Assembly (NCBI GenBank): GCA_041441915.1
Contig: JASDRS010000022.1
Coordinates: 1 to 64,000 of the forward strand
Reading direction: 5' to 3'
Length of the DNA stretch: 64,000 bases
Origin: UBA10365 sp041441915
GTDB taxonomy: Bacteria > Pseudomonadota > Alphaproteobacteria > Rhodobacterales > Rhodobacteraceae
Every line of letters begins with the position of its first letter. The stretch's first letter is position 1. The notes beneath the pieces are model-generated. The model was not told the origin of the DNA, made no database searches, and worked only from the letters and a program-made list of their open reading frames with translations. The position numbers were made by a program, and so were the translations under genes. This document shows positions 44,483 through 54,072 of this stretch, piece by piece.

Positions 44483-45408
44483 AACTGTGTTTCCAACATG
44501 TGCCCATCATTTTCACGACGCAAAAGATCAAGCGCTTGAGGAGAAAGTTTCAAAACGGGCCGGGCCGTAATACGCAGATCAATCACCGGAACGTCACGTG
44601 CCAACAGTCTTTGTGCTTGATCAAGAGCAATCAGGCGCTCAAGTGCCTTTTTAGGTTCGTGCTGCGGCAAAAGAATGCGTTGGCCACGATCTAACACCAT
44701 GTCCCAGCGCCGTTCCCCTACTCGAACCAAACCGCGTAAACGTGGAGTAATGGGGCCTGCCGCGGCCAAAAGCTCAAGTGCTTCTGGTGCAGCCAAATTG
44801 GCTCCCAATCCCGCGATCAACGGCAAATCCACCCGGTCATTGCGCGTGCGTAAAAGCGCTACGCGCCGCCCCGTGGCATCAAGAAGCTGCAAGCCATCTT
44901 CCAAACGCCAAACCAAGGCCGGTGCTCGTTCAACAATTACCACGTGCAAAACACCCGCCTTAATGCGCAGATCGGCCCGTGCAACTGCGTCAAGATTTTC
45001 GATCTGCGCGCGCAAAGCTGCAAGATCTAGATCAAAAGAACTGATCGGAAGCTCTAAGCTCAAAGCGCGACGCACCCCATCGGTCAAAGCCTGAGGTGCG
45101 CCATCAATTGACATCAAGGTCACTTGATATTCAGGGCGCCCCTCGATGACTTCCTTCATCTCTTGCACCACCGTTACTATTTGGGTGCGCCGCGCTGTAT
45201 CGGAGAAGTAAATAGCAATTGGCAGGACTACAACAAAAATAGGTAACCCCAGTCGCAATAAAATCTGCATACTGCGGCTTAGCAAAAGCCGCTGCAAACG
45301 GTAAGATCCTCTGCTCGGGGCCGGATCACGGCGGGGAGCCGGGTGCGCCGAATGAAGCCTTTGCCCCGAGGTATCGTGGTAGCGCTTAGGGGCTACTAGC
45401 GGTTGCAT
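44479..45408 (-). CDS. ftsQ: Cell division protein FtsQ
   Basis: A 309-aa bitopic divisome protein. A basic cytoplasmic N-terminus is followed by one membrane helix (LPIFVVVLPIAIYF, about residues 54-68). The POTRA domain (VTLMSIDGAPQALTDGVRRAL) and beta domain lie in the periplasm. It bridges FtsL-FtsB to other division proteins. It overlaps ddl by 13 bases and ftsA by ATGA, so the three genes are tightly coupled. Confidence 0.93.
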   Translation of the reverse strand: MQPLVAPKRYHDTSGQRLHSAHPAPRRDPAPSRGSYRLQRLLLSRSMQILLRLGLPIFVVVLPIAIYFSDTARRTQIVTVVQEMKEVIEGRPEYQVTLMSIDGAPQALTDGVRRALSLELPISSFDLDLAALRAQIENLDAVARADLRIKAGVLHVVIVERAPALVWRLEDGLQLLDATGRRVALLRTRNDRVDLPLIAGLGANLAAPEALELLAAAGPITPRLRGLVRVGERRWDMVLDRGQRILLPQHEPKKALERLIALDQAQRLLARDVPVIDLRITARPVLKLSPQALDLLRRENDGHMLETQL

Positions 45409-46319
45409 GAGGCGTCCTTAATCATCCAATCGCACAGATCGGGAAAATTAATGCCGCAAATTTGGGCCTGTTCGGGGCTAAGGGATGTGGTGGTCATACC
45501 CGGCTGGGTATTGGTTTCCAACAAAACCAGCCCCGCAAGACCACGGTCTTCATCCCAGCGAAAATCGGTACGGCTTAGGCCACGACAACCGAGGGCTTGA
45601 TGGGCGCGCAAAGCATAATCCAAGCAGGCCTCAGTAATTTGGGCTGGGACAACAGCAGGGACAACATGCTTCGATCCGCCTACGGTATATTTTGCCGAAT
45701 AATCATACCAACCGTTGGTCACAATGTCCGTCACGCAAAGGGCACGATCGCCCATGACTGTGGTGGTCAGTTCTCGCCCCTTTGCATAGGCCTCAACCAT
45801 CACGGCTTGTGGCATTTCAGCACTTAAATCTGGTGGAGCGTTAGCCATATCATGAACAATATAAACCCAAACTGACGAGCCTTCGTTATTAGGCTTGACC
45901 ACATAGGGGGGCGACATAACATGGCCTCTGCGCACATCATCTGAGGCGACCAAAAGGCTTTTCATCACAGGCAGTCCTGCGGCTCGGTAAATTTCTTTGG
46001 TTCGTGCCTTATCCATCGCCAAGGCTGAAGCCAAAACCCCCGAATGAGTATAGGGCAGCCCCATCCATTCCAAAAGCCCCTGCACGGCTCCATCTTCGCC
46101 ATAGCGCCCATGCAGTGCGTTAAACACAACATCAGGGTTCACTACGCGCAACGCTTTCGGAAGATCGCAGCCTGCGTCGACTTCGACAACATCATATTCT
46201 AAACTTCGCAAAGCTTTTGCGCATTCACGCCCCGTTGACAGTGATACCTCCCGCTCCACGGAAAACCCCCCCATCAAAACTGCCACGCGAAGCTTTGCCT
46301 TATCTGCAATGCTCGCCAT
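45396..46319 (-). CDS. ddl: D-alanine-D-alanine ligase
   Basis: A 307-aa ATP-grasp enzyme making the D-Ala-D-Ala dipeptide for MurF. Motifs: VLMGGFSVEREVSLSTG, NALHGRYGEDGAVQGLLE, YTHSGVLASALAMDK, VVKPNNEGSSV (ATP-grasp lysine), and VLLETNTQPGMTTTSL. GAGG lies 4 bases before ATG 46319. It is the ddlB of the dcw cluster, between murB and ftsQ. Confidence 0.96.
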   Translation of the reverse strand: MASIADKAKLRVAVLMGGFSVEREVSLSTGRECAKALRSLEYDVVEVDAGCDLPKALRVVNPDVVFNALHGRYGEDGAVQGLLEWMGLPYTHSGVLASALAMDKARTKEIYRAAGLPVMKSLLVASDDVRRGHVMSPPYVVKPNNEGSSVWVYIVHDMANAPPDLSAEMPQAVMVEAYAKGRELTTTVMGDRALCVTDIVTNGWYDYSAKYTVGGSKHVVPAVVPAQITEACLDYALRAHQALGCRGLSRTDFRWDEDRGLAGLVLLETNTQPGMTTTSLSPEQAQICGINFPDLCDWMIKDASCNR

Positions 46320-46366
46320 TCTGCCTCATTGGGGCTTGGCCCCTTTATTGTCCGCTTAATGCGGAC

Positions 46367-47299
46367 TTATGAACGCGCCAAAAATTTGCCGACACGCTTA
46401 ATTTCCCATTCTAACTTAATTCCCTGAGTTTCGAAAACCTTTTTTCGTACTAATTCACCCAAATCTTCTAAATCTTGCGCCAAAGCACCGCCCTTATTGA
46501 TCATAAAGTTCGAATGCATCGGGGACATTTGCGCTCCACCCATGGTTGCACCGCGCAGGCCAGCCTTATCAATGACTTTCCAGGCCTTGAGCTCATGGTT
46601 ATCATCAGGCTCGCCGGTGCTAGAAAAACCGACAGGATTGCGAAAAGTAGACCCAGCAGAACGTTCCTTTGTCGGTTGGCTTGCGTCGCGTCTGGCAATT
46701 TGTTCGGCCATGCGCGCTTCCAGCTTGGAGGGATCAGCGGGCGCAGCCTGAAACAGCGCACGCACGATCACCACCCCATCTGGCAAATACGATTGGCGAT
46801 AAGACAGTTTAAGATCGCTGGCGGGAACGCGAACCAAAGCCCCATCACTGTCAACAATATCAATCGAAATCAGATGATCAGCTACATAGGTCCCATAACA
46901 ACCTGCATTCATTCTGACTGCGCCACCAATATTGCCTGGAATGGTGCGCAAAAAGGTCAGGTCCAGTCCCACTTCAGCGGCGCGGCGCGCCACATGAGAG
47001 TCAAGAGCTGCTGCCCCTGCTTTGACCGTAGAGCCTTCGATCTCAATAGCGTTAAAACCGCGCCCCAAGCGCACAACCACGCCCGAAACGCCACCATCCC
47101 GTACTATCAGGTTGCTGCCAACTCCCATTGGAAAAAGCGCGACACTTGGATCAAGCGCTCCCTTAAATTCTTGCAAATCTTGTAGATCCGCTGGCTGAAA
47201 AAGCCATTCCGCAGGACCGCCTATACGCAGCCATGTCAGGTCTGCCAAGGGGCGCTTAGCAGTCAAGGCGCCGCGCACTGGGGGAAATATTTTATCCAT
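46367..47299 (-). CDS. murB: UDP-N-acetylenolpyruvoylglucosamine reductase MurB
   Basis: A 310-aa FAD enzyme that reduces UDP-GlcNAc-enolpyruvate to UDP-MurNAc. FAD-binding segments: TWLRIGGPAEWLFQP, PMGVGSNLIVRDGGVSGVVVRLG and IPGNIGGAVRMNAGCYG. The active-site serine region is RSAGSTFRNPVG, with the terminal catalytic Glu in KLEWEIKRVG. This is type II MurB by length. No clear binding site is seen before ATG 47299. A 423-bp gap separates it from murC. Confidence 0.96.
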   Translation of the reverse strand: MDKIFPPVRGALTAKRPLADLTWLRIGGPAEWLFQPADLQDLQEFKGALDPSVALFPMGVGSNLIVRDGGVSGVVVRLGRGFNAIEIEGSTVKAGAAALDSHVARRAAEVGLDLTFLRTIPGNIGGAVRMNAGCYGTYVADHLISIDIVDSDGALVRVPASDLKLSYRQSYLPDGVVIVRALFQAAPADPSKLEARMAEQIARRDASQPTKERSAGSTFRNPVGFSSTGEPDDNHELKAWKVIDKAGLRGATMGGAQMSPMHSNFMINKGGALAQDLEDLGELVRKKVFETQGIKLEWEIKRVGKFLARS

Positions 47300-47722
47300 C
47301 AGGAAAGGATAGGCAAAGTTCAGGGCAGCTACAAGATGCGAGAGTGAAATTGGCCCCTCATTTATTCAAAAGTCTAAGAAATGAGGACCAATTGCGTTAC
47401 CACCGCAGTACCCAGAGATAGCAGAAAATTTATTTGAGCAGATGTAGAATTTTTGTTTGAAAACTTGACCCAACTTTAGAAGAATAAACGCAGACGTAAC
47501 GGCGCAATCCTGCCAAAAAAAGTTGACTGAAGCAGAATTGGTGCCATATTGATTTTTTGGGTCAACAAACATCAGCAGCTCCCCCGCTTGGGATGTTAAG
47601 CGTAAAACTAAGGCGCGGATCAAATACAATTTTATAAAAATCTTTATCCAATACAGGATCGCTGGCGTAATTTTCAAACTAAAACCAAGACTAGCAACCT
47701 AAAAAACCATTCACCCCCAAAT
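47300..47722. other. murC-murB gap, no convincing gene
   Basis: This 423-bp AT-rich gap interrupts an otherwise compact cluster. One minus-strand frame (47366-47677, 103 aa) is open but has odd composition and no family match. In many Rhodobacteraceae a short hydrophobic DUF2484 protein is encoded between murC and murB; I see none here. It may hold a promoter for murB-ddl-ftsQA. Confidence 0.35.
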
Positions 47723-49129
47723 TTATTTTTTGCCAAGCCTATGCGCCAAATTACTTGCCCAGGCCGAAATGCTGCCTGCCCCAAGGCAAATGACCATATC
47801 ACCAGACTTAGCAATATCGCGCACCAGCTTTTCAAGAGCGCCTTCGTCGATGATAGCTACGGCATGGCGGTGGCCATGTGCAGTAAGGCCGGCAACAAGA
47901 TTTTCCTGTGAGGCGCCTGAAATTGGATCTTCACCAGCGCTATAAACCTCGGTTATCCCAACTATATCGGCCTCATTAAAACAAGTACAGAAATCATCAA
48001 AAAGGTTCGATAAACGGGTGAATCGGTGCGGCTGATGTACGGCAATTATGCGGCCTTTACTGGTTTGGCGCGCGGCGCGCAAAACGGCCGTAATTTCTAC
48101 AGGATGGTGGCCATAATCATCAATGATAGTTACACCACCCACCACGCCCACACGGGTAAAGCGACGGTTCACACCGCCAAAACCAGCCAAAGCTGTTCGA
48201 ATCGTCGCTCCGTTGATGCCCAAATAGCGCGCCACAGCGATGGCCGATAGCGCGTTTGATACATTGTGATCACCCGGCATCGGCAGGCTTAAATTACGGA
48301 TAAACTGATCGACCCCTTCGGATTGCAAGGCCACATCAAAAAACGCGATTCCATCTTCAAAGCGGAGATTGATCGCGCGTACATCGGCCTGCGCATTAAA
48401 GCCAAAGGTCACTATACGCCTATCTGTCACACGGCTGACCAAAGCTTGCACTTCGTGGTGGTCAGTGCAGCATATGGCCAACCCATAAAAGGGCACGTTT
48501 GACACAAAATCAAAAAATCCTTTGCGCAAAGCGTCAAAGTTGCCCCAATGTTCCATGTGTTCAGGGTCAATATTGGTCACAATGGCAATGGTAGCAGGCA
48601 GGCGATTGAAAGATCCGTCGGATTCGTCAGCCTCTACTACCATCCATTCGCCCGCACCAGCGCGGGCGTTTGAGCCGTAAGCATGGATAATGCCACCATT
48701 GATCACAGTTGGATCAAAGCCACCCTTATCAAGTAAGGTGGCTACCATCGTGGTAGCAGTAGTTTTACCATGGGTGCCGGCAACAGCGATATTAGATTTC
48801 AGACGCATCAATTCGGCCAGCATTTCAGCGCGCCGAACCACGGGTAAACCCCGCCGTCGGGCCTCTTCCAATTCAGGATTACCTTTCATAATAGCCGAAG
48901 ACATCACGACCACGGCAGCCCCCACGACATTATTGGTCAATTGGCCGACAAAAATTTTTGCGCCCAAGCTCGTCAAACGGACCGTTATTTTGCTGGTTTT
49001 GACATCTGAACCTTGTACTGAGTAGCCTAAGGTCATCAGGACTTCGGCAATGCCAGACATGCCTATGCCGCCGATGCCTATGAAATGAATAGGGCCGAGC
49101 TCACCTGGAATTTTCGTAAAAATACTCAT
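47723..49129 (-). CDS. murC: UDP-N-acetylmuramate-L-alanine ligase MurC
   Basis: A 468-aa Mur ligase that adds the first stem-peptide residue (L-Ala). Motifs: HFIGIGGIGMSGIAEV, ATP loop VAGTHGKTTATTMVA, VVEADESDGSF, TNIDPEHMEHWG, MPGDHNVSNALSAIAV and DDYGHHPVEI. ATG 49129 (MSIFTKIPGELGPIHF) fits the family; the frame is open into murG upstream. Only one base separates it from the murG stop. Confidence 0.97.
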   Translation of the reverse strand: MSIFTKIPGELGPIHFIGIGGIGMSGIAEVLMTLGYSVQGSDVKTSKITVRLTSLGAKIFVGQLTNNVVGAAVVVMSSAIMKGNPELEEARRRGLPVVRRAEMLAELMRLKSNIAVAGTHGKTTATTMVATLLDKGGFDPTVINGGIIHAYGSNARAGAGEWMVVEADESDGSFNRLPATIAIVTNIDPEHMEHWGNFDALRKGFFDFVSNVPFYGLAICCTDHHEVQALVSRVTDRRIVTFGFNAQADVRAINLRFEDGIAFFDVALQSEGVDQFIRNLSLPMPGDHNVSNALSAIAVARYLGINGATIRTALAGFGGVNRRFTRVGVVGGVTIIDDYGHHPVEITAVLRAARQTSKGRIIAVHQPHRFTRLSNLFDDFCTCFNEADIVGITEVYSAGEDPISGASQENLVAGLTAHGHRHAVAIIDEGALEKLVRDIAKSGDMVICLGAGSISAWASNLAHRLGKK

Positions 49130-49130
49130 G

Positions 49131-50225
49131 CTATTTCTTCCTAAAATGCTCCACCAAAGCCATAAGACGCAGCGTTGCATCAGGGATACCATAGCCTTTG
49201 GCAAAGCCCGCCATACGGGTAGCACGTTCAGGATCTTGTAAAATGGCCATGATATAAACGCATAAAGATTCCGGTGTCAGGTCCGCCTCGGTGACGGCCA
49301 CACCCCCACCCGCATCGGCAAGGGTTTTTGCATTGGCCGTTTGGTGATCCATTGAAGCGGCGGCGAAAGGAATAAGAATAGAGGGTCGCCCCATCACAGA
49401 AATATCCGCGATCGACGATGCGCCTGCGCGCGTGATAACCAATTGCGCTTCAGTCAACCGCCACGCAATATCAGCAAAAAAAGGCATCACGTCGGCAGAG
49501 ATGGCGGCGCGGTGATAAGTTTCAGCTACTTTGGCCACATCTTCGGCACGGGCTTGATGATGAACACGTATAAAGGCACGCAAATTGCCCGGCATCATCG
49601 CCAGAGCAGCGGGAACAACTTGCGATAAAACATGCGCCCCTTGCGAGCCACCAATTACCAAAACACTCATAGGGTGATCACCTGGTGGAATATAGCCCGA
49701 AGCCGCGCGCATTAAAACCGCGTCGCGCACTGGGTTGCCAATATGAATAGACTTTACCCCTTTGGGCAAAACCACAGGCCAAGTACCGCAAGCAATTGCG
49801 CTGACATAGCGTGCGAACACCCAGTTCACCCGCCCCAAAACGCCATTTTGTTCGTGAATTATACGCGGCAAACGCAAAATAACAGCCGCCGCCAACGCCG
49901 GAATAGACGGATACCCCCCAAAGCCCACAACCATGTCAGGCAGATCATCACGAAATTGTTTCACCGTCATTTGAACACCAGCCAAAAGTTTAAACGGGAC
50001 CAAAAACTTATCTAAGATTCCACCCCGCGCGAATGTGGCCGAGGCCACCTGCCGCACTTCAACCTTAGCGGGAAAGTTACTCACATATCTGGCGCCACGG
50101 ACATCTGTTGACAAAACAACACGCCAGCCTCGGCGCAGCATTACCTCTGCCAAAGCTTGCGCGGGGAACATATGCCCCCCTGTGCCCCCAGCAGCAATCA
50201 AGATCATCGGCACCTTTGTCATCAT
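49131..50225 (-). CDS. murG: Lipid II synthase MurG
   Basis: A 364-aa GT28 glycosyltransferase that adds GlcNAc to lipid I at the inner face of the membrane. N-terminal loop ILIAAGGTGGHMFPAQALAE, second loop VLVIGGSQGAHVLS, and the UDP-binding TRAGASSIADI with PFAAASMDHQTANA. Two adjacent ATGs, 50225 and 50222, overlap the ftsW stop (ATGATGA); 50225 is given, but either is possible. GGTGGGG lies just upstream. Confidence 0.96.
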   Translation of the reverse strand: MMTKVPMILIAAGGTGGHMFPAQALAEVMLRRGWRVVLSTDVRGARYVSNFPAKVEVRQVASATFARGGILDKFLVPFKLLAGVQMTVKQFRDDLPDMVVGFGGYPSIPALAAAVILRLPRIIHEQNGVLGRVNWVFARYVSAIACGTWPVVLPKGVKSIHIGNPVRDAVLMRAASGYIPPGDHPMSVLVIGGSQGAHVLSQVVPAALAMMPGNLRAFIRVHHQARAEDVAKVAETYHRAAISADVMPFFADIAWRLTEAQLVITRAGASSIADISVMGRPSILIPFAAASMDHQTANAKTLADAGGGVAVTEADLTPESLCVYIMAILQDPERATRMAGFAKGYGIPDATLRLMALVEHFRKK

Positions 50226-51385
50226 CGTCCCCACCTGAAGATTTCACCGATGTCACCTTGTGGGCGGCTGCGCGTCAAGGCCAAAAGCATTCCCATCGTG
50301 ATACCCGCGGCTAAAACCGACGAGCCTCCATAAGAAATAAACGGCAACGTCATGCCTTTGGCAGGCAAAAGCCGTACCGCAACGCCCAGATTGACCATGG
50401 CTTGTACGCCAAAAATGCAGGCTAAACCCGCCCCAGCCAAACGAACGAAAGGAACACGCTCTTTAAATAACCGAAACAGTGACCGCACCACAATCAAACA
50501 ATAAAGCGCGATAATAATGACTACCAAAATAAGGCCATATTCTTCGGCGGCAACAGCGATAATAAAATCGGTATGTGCATCGGGCAGCGACCACTTCACT
50601 TGCCCCTCTCCCACACCTACGCCTACAAAACCACCCTCTTGAATAGCGTTGGTCGCATAACCCAACTGGGTACGCGGATCTAGATCAGGGATCAAAAAGC
50701 CATCGATGCGGCGCGCAAAATGTTCTGACATATTATAGGCAAACAAAGATCCAACGCCCGCTGTGGCGATGACCAACACAATTAAAAATATCGTTGCACC
50801 ACCAATGAAATAAACTACGCCCCAGCCAAACAAAATCAAAGCTGATTGGCCAAAATCTGGCTGCATCGCCAAAAAGCCCACTATGATCACAGCTAAGATG
50901 AAAGACATCAGCTTTCCGGGCGGTCCATTTAAATCTTGGCTGGCGGCAATCAGCCAAGCCGACAGGATGATAAAGGTAGGCTTAACAAACTCAGAAGGCT
51001 GCACAGTGATAAAGCCCAGATCAAGCCACCTGACCGCTCCCTTGCCATGATCAGTCCCCAACGGGATCAACGCCACAAGGGCGATAAAAGCGCCCAGAAA
51101 ACCTAAAATTCCAAGGCGGCGCACATTTGTAGGCGATATCATAGAAATAGCGAGCATGGCCACCATGGACATACATCCAAAAAACAGCTGCCGCTGGACA
51201 TAATAAAATGGTTCAAGTCCATTGCGGCCCGCCAAAGGTACCGAAGCCGCAAGCCCAAGCAAAATGCCAATCGCAAAAAGTAAGAATACAGCTGAAAGCG
51301 ACCATTTATCAATGGTCCGCCACCATCTGGGAAGAATAGGCTCTGTAACCCGAGCGGGCATTGAGCCATAGACCATTTCCGTCAT
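50222..51385 (-). CDS. ftsW: SEDS glycosyltransferase FtsW
   Basis: A 387-aa polytopic SEDS protein (about ten helices), the septal peptidoglycan polymerase partner of FtsI. Conserved SEDS segments: VRWLDLGFITVQPSEFVKPTF, QPDFGQSALI, YATNAIQEGGFVGVGVGEG and PAKGMTLPFISYGGSSVLA. It precedes murG with a short overlap. Upstream, 143 bp separate it from murD. Confidence 0.95.
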   Translation of the reverse strand: MTEMVYGSMPARVTEPILPRWWRTIDKWSLSAVFLLFAIGILLGLAASVPLAGRNGLEPFYYVQRQLFFGCMSMVAMLAISMISPTNVRRLGILGFLGAFIALVALIPLGTDHGKGAVRWLDLGFITVQPSEFVKPTFIILSAWLIAASQDLNGPPGKLMSFILAVIIVGFLAMQPDFGQSALILFGWGVVYFIGGATIFLIVLVIATAGVGSLFAYNMSEHFARRIDGFLIPDLDPRTQLGYATNAIQEGGFVGVGVGEGQVKWSLPDAHTDFIIAVAAEEYGLILVVIIIALYCLIVVRSLFRLFKERVPFVRLAGAGLACIFGVQAMVNLGVAVRLLPAKGMTLPFISYGGSSVLAAGITMGMLLALTRSRPQGDIGEIFRWGR

Positions 51386-51528
51386 GGAACCGCCTGTAGT
51401 TACCTGTGTTGCCTCACTTACCCCAAAGGGCTGTCCGATTTTTTTCGGATCTGAACACAGTATAACCTTGTTCGTTTCACATGGCTAGACCTTTGATGAT
51501 ATTCGCTGACGTTTACTGAATATTACGA

Positions 51529-52932
51529 TTAAGTGCTTAAATACATCAACACGGCAGCTGTAAAGTCCTCACCACGTTTTTCAAAATTATCATATTGATC
51601 GAAGCTTGTGGCAGCTGGCGATAACAGAACCACATCACCCGCGAGAGCTTCGGCCACCGCACGTGAAACGGCACTAGCCATCGTGCCGCAAATTTCAAAG
51701 GGCGTTTCGCCCAGGTTTTGCGAAAATTCCACCGCTGCGTCACCGATCAGATAGGCTTTAATAACCGCCTTGAGGTCGCCCTTAAGATCGGCGATGCCCC
51801 CCTCTTTAGCTTGGCCTCCCGCAATCCAGAGGATCCTATCAAAAGCCTGCAAAGCCATGCGGGCGCTATCGACGTTGGTCGCTTTACTATCATTTACAAA
51901 GCGCACGCCATTTTTTTCGCCGATGGTTTGACGGCGGTGTGGCAGCCCGTTGAATGTGGCCAAGGCCGCTTCAATTTTTTTAGGCGCAATGCCCAGACTG
52001 CGCAAGGCCGCATAGGCCGCTGCAGCATTTTGGTGATTATGCATTCCAGGCAAGCCCTGCATAGGGCGCAGATCAATCGCCGCCACCTGTTTGCCGCGCC
52101 GCCATTCCGCCAAAAAACCCTTGCGCACGGAAACCGACCAGGCAAAGGCATGCAACTTTTGGCTCGCAGAAATCCGTATGACTCGGTCATCGGCACCGCT
52201 CGCCGACAGCTGATTGGCAAGAAACTGGCCTTCCATCTCATCAACCCCAATCACGGCGCGGTCTGGGCCACCTTCAGTAAAAAGCCGCTGCTTAGCTGCA
52301 AAATAACCGCCCATGCCACCATGGCGGTCCAAATGATCTGGTGACAGATTGGTGAAAACCGCAACATCGGGTGTCAACGCCCGCGCAAGTTCGGTTTGAT
52401 AGCTAGAAAGCTCGAGCACGATCACTTCGCCATCAGTAGCCGGTTCAATGTCAAGAACACCACGCCCAATATTGCCTGCCAATTGCCAAGGGCGGCCCAC
52501 TTCGTCTAAAATATGTGCAATCAAGGCCGATGTTGTCGACTTGCCATTAGACCCAGTCACTGCCACTATTCGTGGCGTTTGTTCAAAATTGTTCCAGGCT
52601 TCGGTCGCGAAAGACCGAAAGAACAAGCCAATATCATTATCAACCGCTACACCCAATGCCAGCGCACGGGCAGTCACAGGATGCGGGATGGGGTAGAGAT
52701 GCGCAATGCCCGGCGATACGATCAAAGCCTCAACCCCTTCAAAAGCACACTGGGGGGTTAGGTCATGAACGGCGAAACCTTGGTCTTGGGCAAGCGCTCT
52801 GGCGCCTTCATTATCATCCCAAACCAAAACTTGAGCGCCGCCAGCTTTCAATGCCTTAGCCGTTGCAAAACCTGAACGGCCAAGCCCCAAAACTGCGATT
52901 TTTCTGCCTTCATAGCCTAAAATCGGTATCAT
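51529..52932 (-). CDS. murD: UDP-MurNAc-L-Ala-D-Glu ligase MurD
   Basis: A 467-aa Mur ligase adding D-glutamate. Motifs: KIAVLGLGRSGFATAKAL, ATP loop AVTGSNGKSTTSALIAH, VLELSSYQTE, FTNLSPDHLDRHG, MHNHQNAAAAYAALR, VNDSKATNVDS and LLSPAATSFDQYDNFEKRG. All catalytic blocks are intact. It follows mraY by 57 bp. Confidence 0.97.
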   Translation of the reverse strand: MIPILGYEGRKIAVLGLGRSGFATAKALKAGGAQVLVWDDNEGARALAQDQGFAVHDLTPQCAFEGVEALIVSPGIAHLYPIPHPVTARALALGVAVDNDIGLFFRSFATEAWNNFEQTPRIVAVTGSNGKSTTSALIAHILDEVGRPWQLAGNIGRGVLDIEPATDGEVIVLELSSYQTELARALTPDVAVFTNLSPDHLDRHGGMGGYFAAKQRLFTEGGPDRAVIGVDEMEGQFLANQLSASGADDRVIRISASQKLHAFAWSVSVRKGFLAEWRRGKQVAAIDLRPMQGLPGMHNHQNAAAAYAALRSLGIAPKKIEAALATFNGLPHRRQTIGEKNGVRFVNDSKATNVDSARMALQAFDRILWIAGGQAKEGGIADLKGDLKAVIKAYLIGDAAVEFSQNLGETPFEICGTMASAVSRAVAEALAGDVVLLSPAATSFDQYDNFEKRGEDFTAAVLMYLST

Positions 52933-52989
52933 GTAATGCCCCTGAAAAATTGAGGTGCGGCTCTAAAAGCCAATGCGTCATGGTCCGCT

Positions 52990-54072
52990 TTAGCGCACTT
53001 TTAAAGTGGCAAGACCTATCATTGCTAAAATAAGCGAAATAATCCAAAAGCGGATCACAATTTGCGGTTCGGCCCAGCCCTTTTTTTCATAGTGGTGGTG
53101 AATGGGAGCCATTAAAAACACGCGTTTGCCCGTGGATTTAAAATAGAGCACTTGGATGATGACCGACAAGGCCTCAACCACAAAAAGTCCACCCACAATC
53201 GCCAAAACAATTTCATGTTTGGTGCAAATGGAAATGGCACCCAGCGCACCCCCCAAAGCTAAAGATCCCGTATCACCCATGAACACTGCAGCTGGTGGGG
53301 CATTATACCATAAAAAGCCTAAGCCCGCGCCAAAAAGCGCTGCGCAAAAGATTAGAATTTCTCCGGTTCCAGCAACAAAATGCAGGCCTAAATATTCTGA
53401 AAAATTGAAATTTCCCACCACATAGGCAATCACGCCAAATGTGCCCGCTGCAATCATCACCGGCATGATGGCCAGACCGTCAAGCCCGTCGGTCAGGTTT
53501 ACAGCATTTGCGGCTCCAACAATCACAATCATACCAAAGGGCAGGAAAAAAAGTCCAAGCGGGATCAAAACATTCTTAAACACTGGTAAAGCCAGTTGGT
53601 TTGTCAGATCTACTGGATGAAAATAGCTAGCAGTAAAGGTAGCCATAGCCGCAACGATCAATCCCAAAATAAACCGCAATTTTGACGATATGCCCTTGGT
53701 GTTTTGTTTCTTCACTTTGGCATAATCATCGGCAAATCCGATCATACCAAAGGCCACAGTCACCGCCAGAACAATCCAAACATAAGGCGTGTCAAGCCGC
53801 GCCCATAGCAAGGTAGACACGATCAAAGCCAACAAAATCAAAAGTCCCCCCATCGTGGGCGTGCCCACTTTTGAAAAATGGTTCGCAGGGCCTTCATCAC
53901 GAATCGGCTGACCCTTACCCTGTTTGCGCCGGAGCAAATTGATTATGGGTTGACCAAAAATAAAACCAAACACCAGTGAAGTTGCAAAAGCCAGTCCAGC
54001 ACGAAAGGTGATATAGCGAAAAAGGTTAAAAAAATCGCCGCCGTCTGAAAATTCTGCCAACAAATAAAACAT
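52990..54072 (-). CDS. mraY: Phospho-MurNAc-pentapeptide translocase MraY
   Basis: A 360-aa inner-membrane enzyme with about ten helices that forms lipid I from UDP-MurNAc-pentapeptide and undecaprenyl phosphate. Catalytic loops: IGFADDYAKV (Asp pair), ANAVNLTDGLDGLA, and the C-terminal APIHHHYEKKGW with its His cluster. The start overlaps the murF stop by one base (TAATG at 54070-54074). Length is standard. Confidence 0.97.
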   Translation of the reverse strand: MFYLLAEFSDGGDFFNLFRYITFRAGLAFATSLVFGFIFGQPIINLLRRKQGKGQPIRDEGPANHFSKVGTPTMGGLLILLALIVSTLLWARLDTPYVWIVLAVTVAFGMIGFADDYAKVKKQNTKGISSKLRFILGLIVAAMATFTASYFHPVDLTNQLALPVFKNVLIPLGLFFLPFGMIVIVGAANAVNLTDGLDGLAIMPVMIAAGTFGVIAYVVGNFNFSEYLGLHFVAGTGEILIFCAALFGAGLGFLWYNAPPAAVFMGDTGSLALGGALGAISICTKHEIVLAIVGGLFVVEALSVIIQVLYFKSTGKRVFLMAPIHHHYEKKGWAEPQIVIRFWIISLILAMIGLATLKVR

